Shown here one piece after another: positions 45,488 to 54,605 of a stretch of 64,000 bases of DNA. The stretch covers positions 62,001 through 126,000 of the forward strand of contig NZ_QTQI01000009.1 of NCBI RefSeq assembly GCF_003853705.1, given 5' to 3'. Every line of letters starts with the position of its first letter. Within the stretch, counting starts at the first letter, position 1. The DNA is from Burkholderia sp. Bp8992. GTDB lineage: Bacteria > Pseudomonadota > Gammaproteobacteria > Burkholderiales > Burkholderiaceae. The notes under the pieces were generated by a model that had not been told where the DNA came from, did no database searches, and worked only from the letters and a program-made list of their open reading frames with translations. The translations under genes were made by a program, and so were the position numbers.

Positions 45488-46629
45488 CGGCAGCCCTCCC
45501 CGGAGGTCTTGTAGGTCAGCACCGGCGCGAGCCGTGCCAGCCTGCGCAACAGGCCGGCCGCCTCGAGCGCGTCGACCACGCTGTCGATCGGCTTGTACGC
45601 CTGCGGCGCTTCCTCGTACAGCAGTTCGCGGTCTTCGCAGACGACGTGGCTGCCGAGCGGCGTGCGCGTGAGCTGCGACGGCGTGAAGCGCCGCTCGAGG
45701 CGGCCCTTGCAATCGCCGCGCGCCCATTTGCGGCCCGCGCCGTGCGCGAGTGATGCGAGGCTCGCCGCATCGTCGGGCCGCACCGGCGCGACGAGGTAGC
45801 TGTAGTCGCCGCGCGAGCCCGGAATGACGACGGGCCCCGCGTCGGCCGGCGTCGCGCCTTTGCGATGCAGCCAGCCCGGCTCGCCGTCGATGTTCGCGCG
45901 GCTCACCAGGTTGTGGTTCACGTCGAGCACGCAGCGGCCGTCGCTGCGCCAGCGCGCCAGCATGCGCCGCGCGATCAGGTCGCGATTCGCGATCGCATAA
46001 CGCAACGCCGCGTCGTGCCGTGCAAGGTACACCGCACACGCGGCATCCGGCTCGTCGAGGCCGTTGTAGCCGTGCTCGCGCATGTGCTGCTCGAGAATCG
46101 ACTGGCCGAAGCCGCGCGACCCGCTGTGCACGAGCAGCAGCAGGCGCTCTCGATCGAGACCGAGCGCCGCGACCGCGTCGGCGTCGTACACCGTCTCGAT
46201 CCGCTGCGCCTCCGCAAAGTGATTGCCGCTGCCGATCGTGCCGAGCGACGCGGCGAACGCGTGACCGGCGAATCCGGCGGCCGCGATCAGCGGCTGCCAA
46301 CTTGCATCGGGCGTGGCGTCGATCGAGCCGAGCCGGCTCGCGAGCTTCGACGCGCTGGCGCGCCGCGCATCGAGCGCGGTTTGCCACAGCGCCATCCCGC
46401 AGCCGATGTCGCCGCCGATCAGCGCCGGATACAGCCGGCCCGCCGAAAAGAACGCCGCGCCGACCGGGTAGCCGCGTCCGGGGTGAAGATCGGGCATGCC
46501 GGCGACGCGCCGCATGCCGGGGAGGGTGGCAGCCAGTTCGAGCTGCCGGATGGCCTCACCTTCGATCCAGGTGGTCGGGCTGGCGCACAGCGTGATGCGT
46601 TCGCCCAGGTATTGCATGGAATTGCCCAT
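45481..46629 (-). CDS. rtcB: RtcB-family RNA ligase (RtcB2-like, PrfH-associated)
   Basis: A 382-aa GTP- and Mn2+-dependent ligase joining 2',3'-cyclic phosphate or 3'-phosphate to 5'-OH ends. Metal-site segments are all visible: GGDIGCGMALW (Cys), GTIGSGNHF (His), HSGSRGFG (His), VLDVNHNLVSR (His); AHGAGRKWAR contains the guanylylated histidine. ALPG..MPDLHPGRGYPVG is the typical N-terminal block. The start MGNSMQYLGERI follows GGAAACC; MQYLGER (four codons later) is an alternative. First of an rtcB-prfH operon diverging from the Rnl/HD-Pnk operon. No RtcR sigma-54 regulator gene is present. Confidence 0.95.
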   Translation of the reverse strand: MGNSMQYLGERITLCASPTTWIEGEAIRQLELAATLPGMRRVAGMPDLHPGRGYPVGAAFFSAGRLYPALIGGDIGCGMALWQTALDARRASASKLASRLGSIDATPDASWQPLIAAAGFAGHAFAASLGTIGSGNHFAEAQRIETVYDADAVAALGLDRERLLLLVHSGSRGFGQSILEQHMREHGYNGLDEPDAACAVYLARHDAALRYAIANRDLIARRMLARWRSDGRCVLDVNHNLVSRANIDGEPGWLHRKGATPADAGPVVIPGSRGDYSYLVAPVRPDDAASLASLAHGAGRKWARGDCKGRLERRFTPSQLTRTPLGSHVVCEDRELLYEEAPQAYKPIDSVVDALEAAGLLRRLARLAPVLTYKTSGEGCRC

Positions 46630-47362
46630 GGAGGTTTCCGTTCGATGAAAAGGAAGAACGGCGGGCCATGGCGCGGGCAGCGCACGCATGCGCGGCCCGA
46701 CATCGGAAGTCGGGAGGGAAGCGGCACGACCGGATCGGGACGACCCGGCTCATCGCCATGACGACGATGCGTCGTGCTGCGTTGCGTGAACGATGAAACG
46801 GACGGACGCGAAAAACCCGAACTACGACCCGCGACGGGAGGAGCGCTGGCGTGACGTCATGATGTTCTTCTCCTTGCGAGTGAGGGGTTGATCGGAATGG
46901 CGGCGACTCTAGCATGTACGCAACGGACGCAGCAAGCGAGTGATCCGGCCTTGCCGATGGAATTTCGATTCGATGTGGCGAAAAACATACATATAGGATT
47001 CCGGATCATTTGCGCGGCGATGGCGTGCGCGGCGCGCCCGAGCAGGCATACGACGCATGCGGACAACCGCAACCGATACACATGACGGCGCTTGACAGCA
47101 CAAAAGCCGTTTCGTAGCATCCGCCTGCTTCATCCCTGAACCCTCATCGAACCGGTGATCCAAGTGCCCGCAAACATTCGTCCCTTCGCCTGATACGCCG
47201 ACGACTGCCGTCCCGGCCGCGTGTCGTCCTGCCCGTTTCCGTCTGCGTCGCCGCGCCGGAACAGTGATCGCAGGGCCGCGCCCGGACCCGCACTGACACC
47301 GCAACGCACCCCCATCCGTTCGTTCACGTCGTCGGCTTTTTCCCTGTTTCCGGAGAAAGACC
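46630..47362. other. Long divergent intergenic region in the RNA-repair island
   Basis: About 733 bp between the divergent rtcB and RNA ligase genes. No open frame has a believable start and family. The stretch 46925-47100 is lower in G+C. The region should hold promoters for both operons. No sigma-54 (GG-N10-GC) promoter with correct spacing was found on the rtcB strand: the nearest candidate near 46940-46955 has 11 bases between GG and GC. Confidence 0.45.
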
Positions 47363-48232
47363 ATGACGCTGGATTTTCGCGCCTACGCGCAATCGCTCGA
47401 CCTCGCCCGCTACCCGCGCACGCCGCATCTTGAAGGCTCGCGCCTGCAGGACGGAGACGAAGGTCACGACCACATTCCGTATCGCACGCTCGCCGGCGCG
47501 CACATCGTCGTCGAGGAAAAGCTCGACGGCGCGAACACCGGCATCAGCTTCAGCCCCGCCGGCGAACTGCTGCTGCAGTCGCGCGGCCACTATCTGGCCG
47601 GCGGCGGCCGCGAGCGGCAGTTCGGTTTCGTGAAGACCTGGGCCGCGGCCCATGCCGGCTGGCTGCTCGACCGCCTCGGCGATCGCTACGTGATGTACGG
47701 CGAGACGATGAGCAAGAAGCACGCGGTGTTCTACGACGCGCTGCCGCACCACTTCTTCGAGTTCGACGTGTTCGACCGCACGACGGGCCGTTTCCTGTCG
47801 ACGCCCGCGCGTCGCGCGCTGCTCGCCGACGGGCCCGTGCTGTCGGTGCCCGTGCTGTACGAAGGCGTCGCGCCGGCGCGGCTGGCCGACCTCAAGGCGC
47901 TGCTCGGCCCGTCGCTCGCGAAGACGCCGGGCTGGCGCCGCGCGTTCGAGGACACCGTGCGGCGGCAGGGGCTCGACCTCGCACGGGCATGGCAGCAATG
48001 CGACAAGTCGGAGCGCTCCGAAGGGCTCTACGTGAAGGTCGAGACGGACGACACGACGACCGGGCGCCTGAAGTGGGTGCGCCACGACTTCGTGCAGGCG
48101 ATTCTCGATTCGGCACGCCATCACTCGGAGCAGCCGTTCATCCCGAACCTGCTCGCACCCGACGTCGACCTGTATGCGCCGCACCCGACCGTGACATGGC
48201 AATCGGTCGCGGCCGCGCATCCGAAAAAATGA
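47363..48232 (+). CDS. RNA ligase (ATP-dependent, Rnl family)
   Basis: A 289-aa nucleotidyltransferase-fold RNA ligase. Motif I is EEKLDGAN, with K53 the adenylated lysine; motif III-like YVMYGETM and FEFDVFD, motif IV SEGLYVKVE and motif V LKWVRHDF follow in order. These seal 3'-OH/5'-phosphate ends after AMP transfer. CCGGAGAAAGACC precedes the ATG. Its stop is overlapped by a possible start of the HD-Pnk gene, so both are likely one operon: HD-Pnk heals the ends and this ligase seals them. Confidence 0.9.
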   Translation: MTLDFRAYAQSLDLARYPRTPHLEGSRLQDGDEGHDHIPYRTLAGAHIVVEEKLDGANTGISFSPAGELLLQSRGHYLAGGGRERQFGFVKTWAAAHAGWLLDRLGDRYVMYGETMSKKHAVFYDALPHHFFEFDVFDRTTGRFLSTPARRALLADGPVLSVPVLYEGVAPARLADLKALLGPSLAKTPGWRRAFEDTVRRQGLDLARAWQQCDKSERSEGLYVKVETDDTTTGRLKWVRHDFVQAILDSARHHSEQPFIPNLLAPDVDLYAPHPTVTWQSVAAAHPKK

Positions 48233-48273
48233 ACACGGAACAGCCGATCGCCGTTTCGGAAGGAGTATTGATC

Positions 48274-49407
48274 ATGAAGTACGAACAGTTACAGGCACTC
48301 GTGCCTGCGCCCGGCCGGCAGCCGGACTATCACGCGTGCCTCGCGGCGTTTCCCGCGCTCGAACAGGCGAAGACGACACCGCAAGAGCCCGCCCATCACG
48401 GCGAAGGCGACGTGTGGACACATACGATGATGGTGATCGATGCGCTGCTGGCGCTGCCCGGTTATCAGGCTGCTTCGCGCGCCGACCAGGAAATCGTGTT
48501 CCTGGCCGCGCTGCTGCACGATATCGCCAAATCGAGCACCACCGTCGTCGATCCCGTCACCGGCGCGATCGGCCATCCCGGCCACTCGCGCAAGGGCGCG
48601 ATCGATGCGCGCATCGCGCTGTGGGATGCCGGGATGCCGTTCGCGGCGCGCGAGGCGGTCTGCCGGATGATCGCCGTGCACCAGGTGCCGTTCTTCGCGA
48701 TGAGCGGGGCGCGCCACGGCACGCCCGAGTTCATCGCGCGCGAGCTGTCGTGGCAGGTCAGCATTCCGCTGCTGTGCCTGCTCGCCGAAGCCGATATCCG
48801 CGGGCGCATCTGCAACGATACGCAGCGCGTGCTCGACAACATCGAGCTGCTGCGCGAACTCGCGCGGGAAGAGGGCTGCTACGGCCAGCCGCGCGCGTTC
48901 GCCGACGCGCACACGGCGCTCAGCTACTTCCGCGGCGCGGACGTGCACCCAGACTATCCGCTGTTCCGCACGCCGGGCTCGCAGGTCGTCGTGATGTCGG
49001 GGCTGCCGGCATCGGGCAAGAACACGTGGGTCGCGCGGCATCATCCGGATCTGCCGGTCGTGTCGTTCGACGATGCGCGCGATGCGTTGGGGCTGCGTCA
49101 CGGCCAGAACGAGGGCGCGGTGGCGCACCATGCGGTCGACGCCGCGAAGGCGCTATTGCGCGAGCGGCGCCCGTTCGTGTGGAACGCGACGAACCTGTCG
49201 CCGCTGATGCGCAAGAAGACGCTCGACCTGCTGTATGCGTACGGCGCCGACGTGACGCTCGTCTATCTCGAACAGCCGCGCGCGGAGTTGCTGCGCCGCA
49301 ACGCAAGGCGCGACACGTCGCTGACGAACCGCGCGCTCGAGGCGATGCTGTTGCGCTGGGATCTGCCGCTGCCCACCGAGGCACATGCGGTGCGGTACGA
49401 GGTCTGA
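48274..49407 (+). CDS. HD-Pnk: HD-domain phosphoesterase fused to a 5'-OH polynucleotide kinase
   Basis: A 377-aa end-healing enzyme. The HD domain (about 35-200) contains WTHTMMVIDAL (H50), ALLHDIAKSS (H82, D83) and HPGHSRKGA; it should remove 2',3'-cyclic or 3' phosphates. The kinase domain (about 235-377) has the P-loop SGLPASGKNTW (G243-N250), SFDDARDALG, and R-rich lid ARDTSLTNRALEAMLLRWDLP, phosphorylating 5'-OH ends. This HD-kinase order matches the HD-Pnk enzymes characterised from Runella. The start at 48274 follows a good AAGGAG; an upstream ATG (48229) overlapping the ligase stop is the alternative. It converts broken ends into substrates for the adjacent ligase. Confidence 0.92.
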   Translation: MKYEQLQALVPAPGRQPDYHACLAAFPALEQAKTTPQEPAHHGEGDVWTHTMMVIDALLALPGYQAASRADQEIVFLAALLHDIAKSSTTVVDPVTGAIGHPGHSRKGAIDARIALWDAGMPFAAREAVCRMIAVHQVPFFAMSGARHGTPEFIARELSWQVSIPLLCLLAEADIRGRICNDTQRVLDNIELLRELAREEGCYGQPRAFADAHTALSYFRGADVHPDYPLFRTPGSQVVVMSGLPASGKNTWVARHHPDLPVVSFDDARDALGLRHGQNEGAVAHHAVDAAKALLRERRPFVWNATNLSPLMRKKTLDLLYAYGADVTLVYLEQPRAELLRRNARRDTSLTNRALEAMLLRWDLPLPTEAHAVRYEV

Positions 49408-49470
49408 TGCGGCAATGTCGTCGCACGTGCCGGTAAGCCGGTTGTCACCGGCGGCGTACCGGCACGCGCA

Positions 49471-49530
49471 TCATGCCAGGCACACGGCCGCGCAGCCGAT
49501 CCGGAACAGGTTCCCGGCAGGGGATTTCAT
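49471..49530 (-). pseudogene. Possible truncated exported-protein gene (19-codon remnant)
   Basis: A frame of 19 codons, MKSPAGNLFRIGCAAVCLA, starts 15 bp after the lipoprotein stop and resembles the first part of a signal peptide cut off by a stop. It is directly next to the end of the RNA-repair operon, so it might be the left-over 5' end of a gene removed when the island arrived. Weak evidence. Confidence 0.3.
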
Positions 49531-49544
49531 CGTGGATTCCAGCT

Positions 49545-50183
49545 TCAATGCGCGACGATGATGAATGCCGTGAGCGCGATCGGGAGCAGCGCCACGCCAA
49601 GCAGGCCCACTGCGCCGTCGGCCGCTATCGTGAGCGGCGACAGCGCGAGCTTCGCGCCCCGGCCGAGCAGCGACGGCCGCTCGATGACCTCGACGTTGTA
49701 AGGATGATTGAACGCCTGCGGAATCGACGACGGCGTGACGTCGTTCGGCTGGTAACGCGTGCCGCTGATCGTGCCGCGCTCGGTCAGCCGGTAGCGCTCG
49801 TCCTTGAAACCGTCGGCGACCGCGCGCGCACGCAGATCGGAGCCGGGCGGGGCATCCTCGCTCGAAAGCTCCAGGATGTAACGCCCGGAGATCTTGTCGC
49901 CGTGCGTCTCGAAATCGTCGAAATCGGTATGAAGCCTGGGGCGATAGGGCGCCGTGAGGTTGACGGCGAGGGCAGGCGGCACATCGAAGATGTAGTGGTA
50001 CTGCTTGCCGATCACGACGAGTTTCTTCCCGTCGGGGCTGATCAGGAACGCCGACAGCGTTTCCCGGTATTCCGGATCCTTCATCATGCGATCGGTGATC
50101 GGCCCGATCTTGACGTCGGAGCAACCGGCGAGCATGCCGGACGCCGCCACGGCGGGCAGCGCGAGAAATGTTCTTCTTTTCAT
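49545..50183 (-). CDS. Predicted lipoprotein with C-terminal membrane segment
   Basis: A 212-aa protein. N-terminal signal MKRRTFLALPAVAASGMLAGC contains a lipobox (LAGC) and the RR pair could even mark Tat export. The middle (about 30-180) is polar and beta-rich, with VVIGKQYHYIFDVPPAL; the C-terminus has a long hydrophobic tail GLLGVALLPIALTAFIIVAH. No family was recognised with confidence, though similar lipoproteins occur in Burkholderia. Single gene, downstream part followed by the 19-codon remnant. Confidence 0.82.
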   Translation of the reverse strand: MKRRTFLALPAVAASGMLAGCSDVKIGPITDRMMKDPEYRETLSAFLISPDGKKLVVIGKQYHYIFDVPPALAVNLTAPYRPRLHTDFDDFETHGDKISGRYILELSSEDAPPGSDLRARAVADGFKDERYRLTERGTISGTRYQPNDVTPSSIPQAFNHPYNVEVIERPSLLGRGAKLALSPLTIAADGAVGLLGVALLPIALTAFIIVAH

Positions 50184-50411
50184 GTGTGCTGTGCTTATGT
50201 TGTTGGTTATTCAGCGGAACCGCTTGAATGTCGGACCCCGCGTTCAATGAACGCGGCACCCTGACGGCCGTTCGTGCGGTTTCTCGTCTGCGCATTGTAG
50301 GGCCAAATCCACGCGCGCGGCATCCCCGCAAGGCGGCTGGCCCACGTGCGGTAGACTGCACGCTCGCTTGCCCGCCACCCACGAGACGACCGCCCGCGCA
50401 CCACACAGACC

Positions 50412-51338
50412 ATGGATCGAATCGATGCGATGAAGGTGTTCGTCGCCACGCTGGACGAGGGCAGCCTCGCGGGCGCGGGTCGACGGCTCGGCCGGTCGCC
50501 GGCGGCAGTCAGCCGCGCGATCGCGTTCCTCGAGGAACACACGGGCACCGCGCTGCTGTATCGCACCACGCGGACGATTCGGCTCAGCGAGGCCGGCGAA
50601 CGCTACGCGGCCGCGTGCCGCCGCATCCTGTCCGACCTGGAAGAAGCCGACATGCTGGTCGCCGACGAACGCTCGGCGCCGCGCGGCATGCTGACGGTCA
50701 CCGCGCCCGTCGCCGCGGGTGAAGACGTGCTGCGCGCGCTGCTCGACGCATTCATCGAACGCCATCCGGCCGTGTCGATCCGCCTGCAACTGCTCGACCG
50801 TCCCGTCAGCCTGATCGACGAAGGGATGGACGTCGCGCTGCGCATCGCGCACCTGTCCGATTCCACGCTCGTCGCGATTCCGGTCGGCTCCGTGCGGCGA
50901 GTCGTCGTTGCGTCGCCCGACTACCTGGCGGCGCATCCGGCGATCGACGCACCGGCCGATCTCGCGCAGCACCGGATCATCTCGATGACGCACTTCGGAC
51001 TCGACTCGTGGAGTTTCCCGCCGTCGGGGCCGTCGGCAGTGCCGCAGGTCGTCCAGTTCGCCCCGCGCTTCATCATCAACACGATCCGCGGCGCGGTCGC
51101 GTCGGCCGTCGCCGGTCACGGCGTCACGCGACTCTTTTCCTATCACGTCGCCGAACAGGTACGCGACGGCGCGCTGCGGATCGTGCTGCGCGACAGCGAA
51201 CATGCGCCGCTGCCGATCCATCTCGTCACGCCTCACGGGCGGCTGGCGGTGCCGAAGGTACGCGCGTTCGTCGATTTTGCCGCGCCGCGCCTGCGCGAGC
51301 ATTTCGCGCGGCTGGCGGCCATCACCGACGACAATTGA
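50412..51338 (+). CDS. LysR family transcriptional regulator
   Basis: A 308-aa LysR regulator of the CrgA/DsdC-like subgroup with the start MDRIDAMKVFVATLDEGSLAGAGRRLGRSPAAVSRAIAFLEEHTGTALLYRTTRTIRLSEAG. The effector domain (about 90-300) includes MLTVTAPVAAGEDVL, RLQLLDRPVSLIDEGMDVALRIAHL and HRIISM. It precedes the MFS pump on the same strand and may control it. The effector is unknown. Confidence 0.94.
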   Translation: MDRIDAMKVFVATLDEGSLAGAGRRLGRSPAAVSRAIAFLEEHTGTALLYRTTRTIRLSEAGERYAAACRRILSDLEEADMLVADERSAPRGMLTVTAPVAAGEDVLRALLDAFIERHPAVSIRLQLLDRPVSLIDEGMDVALRIAHLSDSTLVAIPVGSVRRVVVASPDYLAAHPAIDAPADLAQHRIISMTHFGLDSWSFPPSGPSAVPQVVQFAPRFIINTIRGAVASAVAGHGVTRLFSYHVAEQVRDGALRIVLRDSEHAPLPIHLVTPHGRLAVPKVRAFVDFAAPRLREHFARLAAITDDN

Positions 51339-51455
51339 ACCGACATGCGGAAGAATGACTTTCGCAGGACGGAGATTCTCCCGATATTCGACTCAATCTA
51401 GACTTTCTTCAACCGACGGACACGCAGGGCGTCCGTCCAGCGAAAGGAGGTCGAC

Positions 51456-51548
51456 ATGCATCAAGCACTTCTGGATCAACTGCACGCACGGGCAGTCAAT
51501 GCTTCGTCCGGCACGCTGCGCCCGATTCCCGCGAGGAGCGCGCGATGA
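51456..51548 (+). CDS. 30-codon leader ORF coupled to the MFS pump gene
   Basis: A 30-aa frame (MHQALLDQLHARAVNASSG...) follows an almost perfect Shine-Dalgarno, AAAGGAGGT, six bases before its ATG. Its TGA overlaps the ATG of the MFS gene as ATGA. The MFS gene itself has only a weak GAGG element. The arrangement suggests that the leader is translated well and couples or regulates pump translation, perhaps by drug-induced stalling as for some resistance genes. No family is recognised, and the peptide may have no function of its own. Confidence 0.6.
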   Translation: MHQALLDQLHARAVNASSGTLRPIPARSAR

Positions 51549-52801
51549 GCACGACCGTCCACGCGCCAGCCGCCACGCCCGCCGATCGACCCGCCGCGAG
51601 GTATGCCGAACGCAACGCGCACTACTGGCGGCGCAATCTCGCCGTGTGCGTCTTCGGGTCGTTCACGACGCTCGTCAGCCTGAGCATGCTGCTGCCGTTC
51701 CTGCCGCTGTACGTGCGGCAGCTCGGCGTCGACTCGCAGTCGGCCGTGATCCAGTGGTCGGGCATCGCATTCGGTGCGACGTTTCTCGGCACGGCCGTCA
51801 CGGCGCCGCTGTGGGGCCGCCTCGCGGACCGCTTCGGCCGCAAGCCGATGCTCGTGCGCGCGGCGATCGGGATGGCGATCGTGATGTCGCTGATCGGCGT
51901 CGCGCACAACGTGGTCGAACTGGTCGCGCTGCGGCTGATCGCGGGGCTCGTCGGCGGCTATGCGTCGGCGTCGACCGTGATGGTCGGCACGCAGGCGCCG
52001 CGCGAGCGCGCGGGCTGGGCGCTCGGCATCCTCTCGACCGGCGCGCTCGCGGGCAACCTGGTCGGGCCGCTCGTCGGCGGATTGCTGCCGGGCTGGGTCG
52101 GCATTCGCGGTACGTTCTTCGCCGGAGGCGCGATGATCGCCGTCGCCGCGTTGCTGACGATCTTCGTCGTGAAGGAAGACTTCCACGCGGGCACCGACGC
52201 GAAAACGCGCACCGCCGGCGCGGCCGCAGGCTCCGCGCACCGCACGAATCGCGCGGCAGTCGCCGCGTTGCTGGTGACCGCGATGATGGTGCTGCTCGCG
52301 AACATGTCGATCGAGCCGATCATCACGGTCTATATCGGCGGCCTCGGCGTAGGCGGCGACCACCTCGCACGTGTCGCCGGTGTCGTGATGGCGTGTTCGG
52401 CACTCGGCAGCATGCTGACGGCCGCGCGGCTCGGCGCGCTGGCCGACCGGATCGGCAGCTGGAACGTGATCGTCGGCTGCCTGCTGCTGACCGCGCTCGC
52501 GATGGTGCCGCAGGCGTTCGTCACGCACTGGTGGCAGCTTGCCGCGCTGCGCGGGCTGATGGGCATGACGCTCGCGGGGCTGCTGCCGTCGATCGGCAAG
52601 CTCGTGCGGCAGTCCGTCGACGAGCGTGCGACGGGACAGATGCTCGGCTACCTGCAGTCCGCGCAGTTCAGCGGGCAGGTGATCGGCCCCGTGATCGGCG
52701 GGCAGATCGGCGTCGCATTCGGCCTGCATTCGGTGTTCTTCGTGACGGGCGCGCTGCTGGCCGCTTGCGCCGGGCTCGCACATTGGGCACGCGGCCGCTA
52801 G
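51545..52801 (+). CDS. MFS efflux transporter (MdtG-like)
   Basis: A 418-aa, 12-helix drug:H+ antiporter-like protein. After a polar N-terminus, FGSFTTLVSLSMLLPFLPLYVRQLGV starts helix 1; motif A is LWGRLADRFGRKPML, with LRLIAGLVGGYASASTVMVGTQAPRERAGWALG and motif C-like TGALAGNLVGPLVGG, typical of MdtG/TetA-class exporters. Expression is probably coupled to the preceding leader frame. The LysR gene 200 bp upstream may regulate it. The drug spectrum is unknown. Confidence 0.94.
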   Translation: MSTTVHAPAATPADRPAARYAERNAHYWRRNLAVCVFGSFTTLVSLSMLLPFLPLYVRQLGVDSQSAVIQWSGIAFGATFLGTAVTAPLWGRLADRFGRKPMLVRAAIGMAIVMSLIGVAHNVVELVALRLIAGLVGGYASASTVMVGTQAPRERAGWALGILSTGALAGNLVGPLVGGLLPGWVGIRGTFFAGGAMIAVAALLTIFVVKEDFHAGTDAKTRTAGAAAGSAHRTNRAAVAALLVTAMMVLLANMSIEPIITVYIGGLGVGGDHLARVAGVVMACSALGSMLTAARLGALADRIGSWNVIVGCLLLTALAMVPQAFVTHWWQLAALRGLMGMTLAGLLPSIGKLVRQSVDERATGQMLGYLQSAQFSGQVIGPVIGGQIGVAFGLHSVFFVTGALLAACAGLAHWARGR

Positions 52802-53015
52802 CGGCCGGCCTGCGGATCGACGCCTGGCGTAGGATGGGCACAGCGGCTCGCGCCGCATCCGGAAGCCAGCGGCACCGCATGGCCGCCCATCGTTTTCTCG
52901 CGACCGGCTGCGCGCGAAGTCCGACCTACGCGCGTCGATCCGAACCCGACTCACGCGCTTCGGCCTGCATGCAGCCGAAGCGTTTCGATCACGGATATCG
53001 CAGGAGGCAAGCGAC

Positions 53016-54116
53016 ATGAATCAACCGACCCACAACCGGACACTGTTGCGCACGCTCGGCATCCGCGCACCGATCGTCCAGGCGCCGATGGCCGGCGTCA
53101 GCACGCCGGCGCTGGCCGCCGCCGTATCGAACGCGGGCGGGCTCGGCTCGCTCGGCGTCGGCGCGACCAACGCCGACGGCGCGCGCAAGATGATCCGCGA
53201 CACGCGCGCGCTCACCGGCCGGCCGTTCAACATCAACGTGTTCTGCCACAGCCCGGCCCGCGCCGATGCAGCGGTCGAACGCGCGTGGCTCGACTGGCTT
53301 GCGCCAGTGTTCCGCGAATACGGCGCGACGCCGCCCGCGTCGCTGGCGGAGATCTACACGAGCTTCATCGCGGACGCCGCCATGCAGGCGATGCTCGTCG
53401 AAGAAAAACCGGCCGTCGTCAGCTTCCATTTCGGGCTGCCGTCCGCGGACGTGATCGCCGCGCTGAAGCACGCGGGCATCACGCTGTTCGCCTCCGCGAC
53501 GAATCTCGACGAGGCACGGCAGATCGCCGCCGCGGGCATCGACGCGATCGTCGCGCAGGGCATCGAAGCCGGCGGGCATCGCGGCGTGTTCGATTCGACC
53601 GCGCACGACGATCGCCTCGGCACGTTCGCGCTGACGCGCCTGATCGCGCGCGAATGCGCGCTGCCCGTGATCGCCGCCGGCGGCATCATGGACGGCGAAG
53701 GCATTGCCGCCGCGCTCGCGCTCGGCGCGCAGGCCGCGCAGCTCGGCACCGCGTTCGTCGTGTGCCCGGAAACGTCGATCGACGACGGCTATCGCCGCGC
53801 GATCCTCGGCGACGCTGCGCGCCGCACGACGCTGACCGCCGCGATCTCGGGCAGGATCGCGCGCGGCATCGCGAACCGGCTGACCGCGCTCGGCGACGAC
53901 CCGCACGCGCCGGCCACGCCCGCGTACCCGATCGCCTACGACGCGGGCAAGGCGCTGCACGCGGCCGCGAAAGCGCGGGGCGAATTCGGCTACGGCGCGC
54001 AGTGGGCCGGGCAGGCCGCGCCGCTGGCGCGCGCGCTGCCGGCCGCCGAACTGTTCGCCGCGCTCGAGCGCGAAACGCGCGCGGCGATCGAGCGGCTGCA
54101 GCACGCGCTGGACTGA
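53016..54116 (+). CDS. Nitronate monooxygenase (NMO / 2-nitropropane dioxygenase family)
   Basis: A 366-aa FMN-dependent TIM-barrel flavoprotein that oxidises nitronates such as propionate-3-nitronate. [32 protein letters not shown] is the N-terminal FMN segment; [37 protein letters not shown] (with the catalytic-type His) and [31 protein letters not shown] follow. CAGGAGGCAAGCGAC precedes the ATG. Standalone gene; a detoxification role is typical. Confidence 0.95.
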   Translation: MNQPTHNRTLLRTLGIRAPIVQAPMAGVSTPALAAAVSNAGGLGSLGVGATNADGARKMIRDTRALTGRPFNINVFCHSPARADAAVERAWLDWLAPVFREYGATPPASLAEIYTSFIADAAMQAMLVEEKPAVVSFHFGLPSADVIAALKHAGITLFASATNLDEARQIAAAGIDAIVAQGIEAGGHRGVFDSTAHDDRLGTFALTRLIARECALPVIAAGGIMDGEGIAAALALGAQAAQLGTAFVVCPETSIDDGYRRAILGDAARRTTLTAAISGRIARGIANRLTALGDDPHAPATPAYPIAYDAGKALHAAAKARGEFGYGAQWAGQAAPLARALPAAELFAALERETRAAIERLQHALD

Positions 54117-54233
54117 TCGCGCGAGCCGGAGATTTGCAATGATCTGTATCTGACCGGACCGCGGATACAGCGCGATACAACCACCGCGCGCGGGTTCGCT
54201 ATAAAGCAGGCATGACCTCTTCCGGAGTCCATC

Positions 54234-54605
54234 ATGTCTGCCACGTGGTTCAAGGGATCCTGCCATTGCGGGGCCGTCAAGTTCGAAGTCAGGACGGCCA
54301 TTACGCCGGCCGTCCGCTGCAACTGCAGCCTGTGCCGCCGCCGCGGCGCGCTGATGAGCCCGATGTTCGCTGCCGCCAGCCTGAACATCGTCGAAGGCGA
54401 GGGCGCGCTGACGTGCTACCGCTTCAACACACGCACGGCCCGTCACTATTTCTGCAGCCGGTGCGGCGTCTATCCGTTCCATCAGACGCGCAAGGACCCG
54501 GCATGCTGGCGCGTCAATCTCGGCTGTCTCGACGGCATCGATCCGTACGCGCTCGACGCGACGGTCGCCGACGGCGCGAGCCTGTCGGTCGTGGAGGACG
54601 CATGA
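54234..54605 (+). CDS. GFA-family (glutathione-dependent formaldehyde-activating-like) zinc protein
   Basis: A 123-aa Gfa/CENP-V-fold protein. Zinc-ligand cysteines are in SCHCGAVKF, RCNCSLCRRRG and FCSRCGVYP. Members bind a glutathione adduct or act as small Cys-rich oxidoreductase-like proteins; the reaction of most is unproven. CCGGAGTCC lies upstream of the ATG. It overlaps a 42-codon frame at its 3' end as ATGA, suggesting a two-gene unit. Confidence 0.92.
   Translation: MSATWFKGSCHCGAVKFEVRTAITPAVRCNCSLCRRRGALMSPMFAAASLNIVEGEGALTCYRFNTRTARHYFCSRCGVYPFHQTRKDPACWRVNLGCLDGIDPYALDATVADGASLSVVEDA

Noticed and set aside
46940-46960. Possible sigma-54 promoter for rtcB (GGATCACTCGCTTGC on the minus strand)
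   Set aside because: Eleven instead of ten bases separate GG and GC, and the TGGCAC element is poor.
46857-47364. Small frames on both strands between rtcB and the RNA ligase
   Set aside because: No credible start, hydrophobic pattern or family; region is better read as regulatory.
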